From Streptomyces violaceoruber (lineage in GTDB: Bacteria; Actinomycetota; Actinomycetes; Streptomycetales; Streptomycetaceae): 64,000 nucleotides of DNA. The stretch is from positions 62,001-126,000 of the forward strand of contig JODI01000016.1 in NCBI GenBank assembly GCA_000720805.1, read 5' to 3'. Below are positions 61,810 through 64,000 of the stretch, one piece after another. Numbering within the stretch: the stretch's first letter is position 1; each line of letters opens with the position of its first letter. Under the pieces are notes generated by a model. That model made no database searches, was not told the DNA's origin, and was given only the letters and a program-made list of their open reading frames with translations. The position numbers were made by a program, and so were the translations under genes.

Positions 61810-61830
61810 CCGGACTCCAGAGGGGTCCGG
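61810..61830 (+). terminator. Compact hairpin, candidate small-RNA terminator
   Basis: CCGGACTCC and GGGGTCCGG (61810-61818, 61822-61830) pair over nine positions with one G-T, with a three-base loop, at the end of the low-GC tract. Confidence 0.45.
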
Positions 61831-61850
61831 GTATCGGAATGCCCATAATT

Positions 61851-61886
61851 GCCGCCCGCCGCCGAGGGCGGACCGGGGCGGGCGGC
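61851..61886 (-). terminator. Terminator hairpin of copZ
   Basis: GCCGCCCGCC (61851-61860) and GGCGGGCGGC (61877-61886) are exact complements, ending five bases past the copZ stop on its strand. Confidence 0.65.
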
Positions 61887-61891
61887 TCGTG

Positions 61892-62131
61892 TCAGGCCTT
61901 GCCGACGAGTTCGTAGCCCGCCTCGTCGACGGCGGCGCGCACGGCCTCCTCGTCGAGCGGGGCCGCGGACACGACGGTCACCTCGCCGGTGGAGGCGACG
62001 GCCTGCACCGAGTTGACGCCGGCGATCTCGGAGATCTCGCCGGAGACGGCACCTTCACAGTGTCCGCAGCTCATTCCGCTCACCTTGTAGACGGCGGTGA
62101 CGGTGCCCTGGGTGTCGGTCTGCGCGGTCAT
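61892..62131 (-). CDS. copZ: CopZ-like copper chaperone
   Basis: This 79-residue protein is a single heavy-metal-associated domain with the Cu(I)-binding motif GMSCGHC near residue 20 and the usual beta-alpha-beta-beta-alpha-beta length. It hands Cu(I) to a P-type ATPase or to a sensor. A perfect CsoR-type palindrome lies upstream. In other bacteria copZ is next to copA and csoR; neither is here, so the ATPase gene must be elsewhere. A strong terminator follows. Confidence 0.93.
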   Translation of the reverse strand: MTAQTDTQGTVTAVYKVSGMSCGHCEGAVSGEISEIAGVNSVQAVASTGEVTVVSAAPLDEEAVRAAVDEAGYELVGKA

Positions 62132-62196
62132 GTCGTTCTCCTCGTAGCGGCGTGTCGGGGATGTGACCCACGATGGGGCCCGAACACTTCTAGCAT

Positions 62197-62213
62197 ATAC
62201 CCCCAGGGGGTAT
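62197..62213. promoter_or_regulatory. CsoR-type copper operator
   Basis: ATACCCCCAGGGGGTAT is a perfect 17-base palindrome of the ATACCCC-N-GGGGTAT class bound by CsoR. It lies 66 bases before the copZ start and may overlap its promoter. Confidence 0.85.
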
Positions 62214-62310
62214 TTACCCGTGAAGCTCCCCGGGTGAGCCGGGGACGAGGCCGGTGCGCCCGGATAGCGTGCCGCCGTCAGACGTGATCGGCGAAGGGTG
62301 AGGAGCGCTC

Positions 62311-63354
62311 ATGCGGGCTGTGGTGTTCGAGCGGTACGGGGAGCCGGCCGAGGTGCGCGCGGTGGCGGACCCGGAGCCCGCGGCGCACGGGGTCGTGGTG
62401 CGGGTCGAGGCCACGGGGCTGTGCCGCAGCGACTGGCACGGCTGGCAGGGCCATGACCCGGACATCACGCTGCCGCACGTGCCGGGGCACGAGTTCGCCG
62501 GTGTCGTCGAGGCGGTGGGCGCCCGGGTGGCGCGGTGGCGTCCCGGTGACCGGGTCACCGTGCCCTTCGTGTGCGCCTGCGGCACCTGCCCGTCCTGCCT
62601 GGCCGGCGACCAGCAGGTGTGCGAGCGGCAGACCCAGCCCGGCTTCACCCACTGGGGTTCCTTCGCCCAGTACGTGGCGCTGGACCACGCGGACGTGAAC
62701 CTGGTCGCCGTCCCCGAGGACCTGTCCTTCCCGACGGCCGCCTCCCTCGGCTGCCGGTTCGCCACGGCGTTCCGCGCGGTGGTGGGGCAGGGCCGGGTCG
62801 CGGCGGGGGAGTGGGTCGCGGTGCACGGCTGCGGCGGGGTGGGCCTGTCGGCGGTGATGATCGCGGCGGCGTCAGGGGCCCGGGTGGTGGCGGTGGACGT
62901 CTCCCCGAACGCCCTCGACCTGGCACGGAAGTTCGGCGCCGCCGAGTGCGTGGACGCGTCCGGGACCAAGGACACGGCGGCGGCGGTCCTGGAGCTGACG
63001 GGAGGGGGCGCCCACCTCTCCCTCGACGCCCTCGGCTCGCCCGTCACCTGCGCCGCCTCCGTGAACGGCCTGCGCCGCCGGGGCCGGCACGTACAGGTCG
63101 GCCTGCTGCCCTCCCCGACCGGCACGACCCCGGTCCCCATGGCCCGCGCGATCGCCCTGGAACTCGAACTCCTGGGCAGCCACGGCATGGCCGCCCACGC
63201 CTACCCGCCGCTGCTGGACCTGGTCCGGGCGGGCGTCCTGCGCCCCGACCTGCTGGTCACGTCCACGATCACCCTGGACGCCACCCCGGCCGCACTGGCG
63301 GCGATGGGCACGGCACCCGGGGCGGGCGTGACGGTCATCGCCCCGTGGAGCTGA
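62311..63354 (+). CDS. Zinc-dependent medium-chain alcohol dehydrogenase
   Basis: This 347-residue enzyme has the catalytic zinc residues (Cys in GLCRSDWHG, His and Glu in PGHEFAG), the structural zinc cluster [17 protein letters not shown], and the NAD(P) motif GCGGVGLS near residue 173. It belongs to the zinc ADH/theonine-dehydrogenase-like branch; substrate is not determined. The ATG at 62311 is preceded by GTGAGGAGCG. Its last 20 bases overlap the 3' end of a convergent acetyltransferase. Confidence 0.92.
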   Translation: MRAVVFERYGEPAEVRAVADPEPAAHGVVVRVEATGLCRSDWHGWQGHDPDITLPHVPGHEFAGVVEAVGARVARWRPGDRVTVPFVCACGTCPSCLAGDQQVCERQTQPGFTHWGSFAQYVALDHADVNLVAVPEDLSFPTAASLGCRFATAFRAVVGQGRVAAGEWVAVHGCGGVGLSAVMIAAASGARVVAVDVSPNALDLARKFGAAECVDASGTKDTAAAVLELTGGGAHLSLDALGSPVTCAASVNGLRRRGRHVQVGLLPSPTGTTPVPMARAIALELELLGSHGMAAHAYPPLLDLVRAGVLRPDLLVTSTITLDATPAALAAMGTAPGAGVTVIAPWS

Positions 63355-63919
63355 CCTTCTCGGAGTTCCCGCGGTGGGCGGCCCACTCGCGGTCGAGGAT
63401 CGCCATGAGCACCTCGTCGACCCACTCACCGTCCCGCATCTCGGTCTCCCGCCGGACGCCCTCGACGAGGAACCCGACCTTCTGGTAGACCCGCAGGGCA
63501 CGGTGGTTGTGCCGGTAGGCCTCCAACTGGATCCGATGCAGCCCGAGTTCCTCGAAGCCGTACCCGACCACGAGCCGGATGGCCTCGGTGCCGACACCCC
63601 GGCCGCGGCCCCGGGACCCGATCAGCGTGCGGAACGTACAACCGCGTGCCGCCGGGTCCCACTCGTACAGCACGACCTCTCCGAGGAGTTCGCCCGTGCC
63701 GCGGTCGGTGACGGCGAGGTCGAGGCGGTCGGGCTGTCCGGCGCGGGTGCCGTACCAGGAGCGCAGGCGTTCCGGGGTGAGCTCGCCGGGAGGTTCGCCG
63801 GTGAAGCGGAGGACCTCGGGATCGTGGATGATCTCCCGCATCACGTCCGCGTCCGCCTCCGTGAACGGTCGCAGCACGCACTTCTCGCCGGTGAGGACGG
63901 GTTTGACGGAGAAGTTCAT
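63335..63919 (-). CDS. GNAT-family N-acetyltransferase (RimJ/RimL-like)
   Basis: This 194-residue protein has the family order: [45 protein letters not shown], the acetyl-CoA loop [30 protein letters not shown] and the C-terminal [35 protein letters not shown], close to spermidine- or protein-acetylating RimL relatives. The ATG at 63919 opens the family-typical N-terminus; an upstream in-frame start adds 20 unlikely residues. Target unknown. Confidence 0.88.
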   Translation of the reverse strand: MNFSVKPVLTGEKCVLRPFTEADADVMREIIHDPEVLRFTGEPPGELTPERLRSWYGTRAGQPDRLDLAVTDRGTGELLGEVVLYEWDPAARGCTFRTLIGSRGRGRGVGTEAIRLVVGYGFEELGLHRIQLEAYRHNHRALRVYQKVGFLVEGVRRETEMRDGEWVDEVLMAILDREWAAHRGNSEKVSSTGR

Positions 63920-64000
63920 GGGACGACTGTGCCCCACGCGAGGGTGGGGCACAGGTTGTTTTCTCTCAGCCCTCGCCACGGCCCCGGTTGCCCGGGCGGG

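Larger units (their letters stand above)
61159..61891. other. Long non-coding region rich in hairpins
   Basis: No coding sequence is supportable over 733 bases. It contains three 20-21-base direct repeats (61159-61219, GCCGCTTCC core), several hairpins, and a stretch of lower GC at about 61640-61800, including a UUCG-capped stem near 61665. A small RNA is possible. Confidence 0.6.

Overview
The window looks like a Streptomyces chromosome arm-to-core segment: very high GC with strong third-position G/C bias, GTG starts, many 4-base ATGA/GTGA gene overlaps, several genes without a Shine-Dalgarno sequence, secreted hydrolases with Tat or Sec signals, and a desferrioxamine (des) locus flanked by a GH20 hexosaminidase. 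From memory the gene order resembles the S. coelicolor region running from the des locus to the citrate synthase gene; this was not checked by a search. I saw no rRNA, tRNA, CRISPR array, insertion sequence or prophage.

Layout. 1-3600: end of a purple acid phosphatase, a DUF4429/SHOCT protein and a secreted GH20 hexosaminidase with a DasR-like site. 3670-10885: desABCD, a siderophore-interacting reductase and the desE lipoprotein, in two iron-box-controlled units. 10964-12892: a family 2 glycosyltransferase. 13083-22053: a leucine/branched acyl-CoA catabolic operon (methylcrotonyl-CoA carboxylase, HMG-CoA lyase, acyl-CoA dehydrogenase) divergent from its probable TetR regulator, then a second acyl-CoA dehydrogenase and tesB. 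22091-28797: a phosphatase-like protein, then a PucR regulator divergent from a sodium:solute symporter, an agmatinase-family ureohydrolase and a thiamine diphosphate enzyme, together suggesting guanidino-compound or arginine catabolism.

28940-38480: an export-rich stretch (endonuclease I, serine hydrolase, phytase-like esterase, fused double ABC exporter, small secreted protein, S37 peptidase, lipoprotein). 38615-42615: a NagZ-like GH3 enzyme with a readable promoter and operator, a small membrane protein, and a divergent MBL-hydrolase/CGNR-regulator pair with two identical-geometry operators. 42999-48715: a LacI regulator facing a Gfo/Idh/MocA dehydrogenase, a DUF993 aldolase-like protein and a TIM-barrel isomerase, with another TIM-barrel isomerase nearby; this looks like an uncharacterised sugar or polyol catabolic unit and is the best candidate for an undescribed pathway. 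48847-51190: two GNATs, a DinB-like protein and a possible small-RNA locus.

51292-57350: a ribose operon, rbsR-rbsA-rbs(CB fusion)-rbsK-rbsD, with the permease and binding protein in one polypeptide and two LacI-type operators. 57400-61158: a RecD2-like helicase and citrate synthase, followed by about 730 bases of hairpin-rich non-coding DNA. 61892-63919: CopZ with a CsoR-type palindrome, a zinc alcohol dehydrogenase and a GNAT. A recurring oddity is in-frame tandem repeats expanding protein tails or linkers (biotin carboxylase, PucR, S37 peptidase, RbsR).
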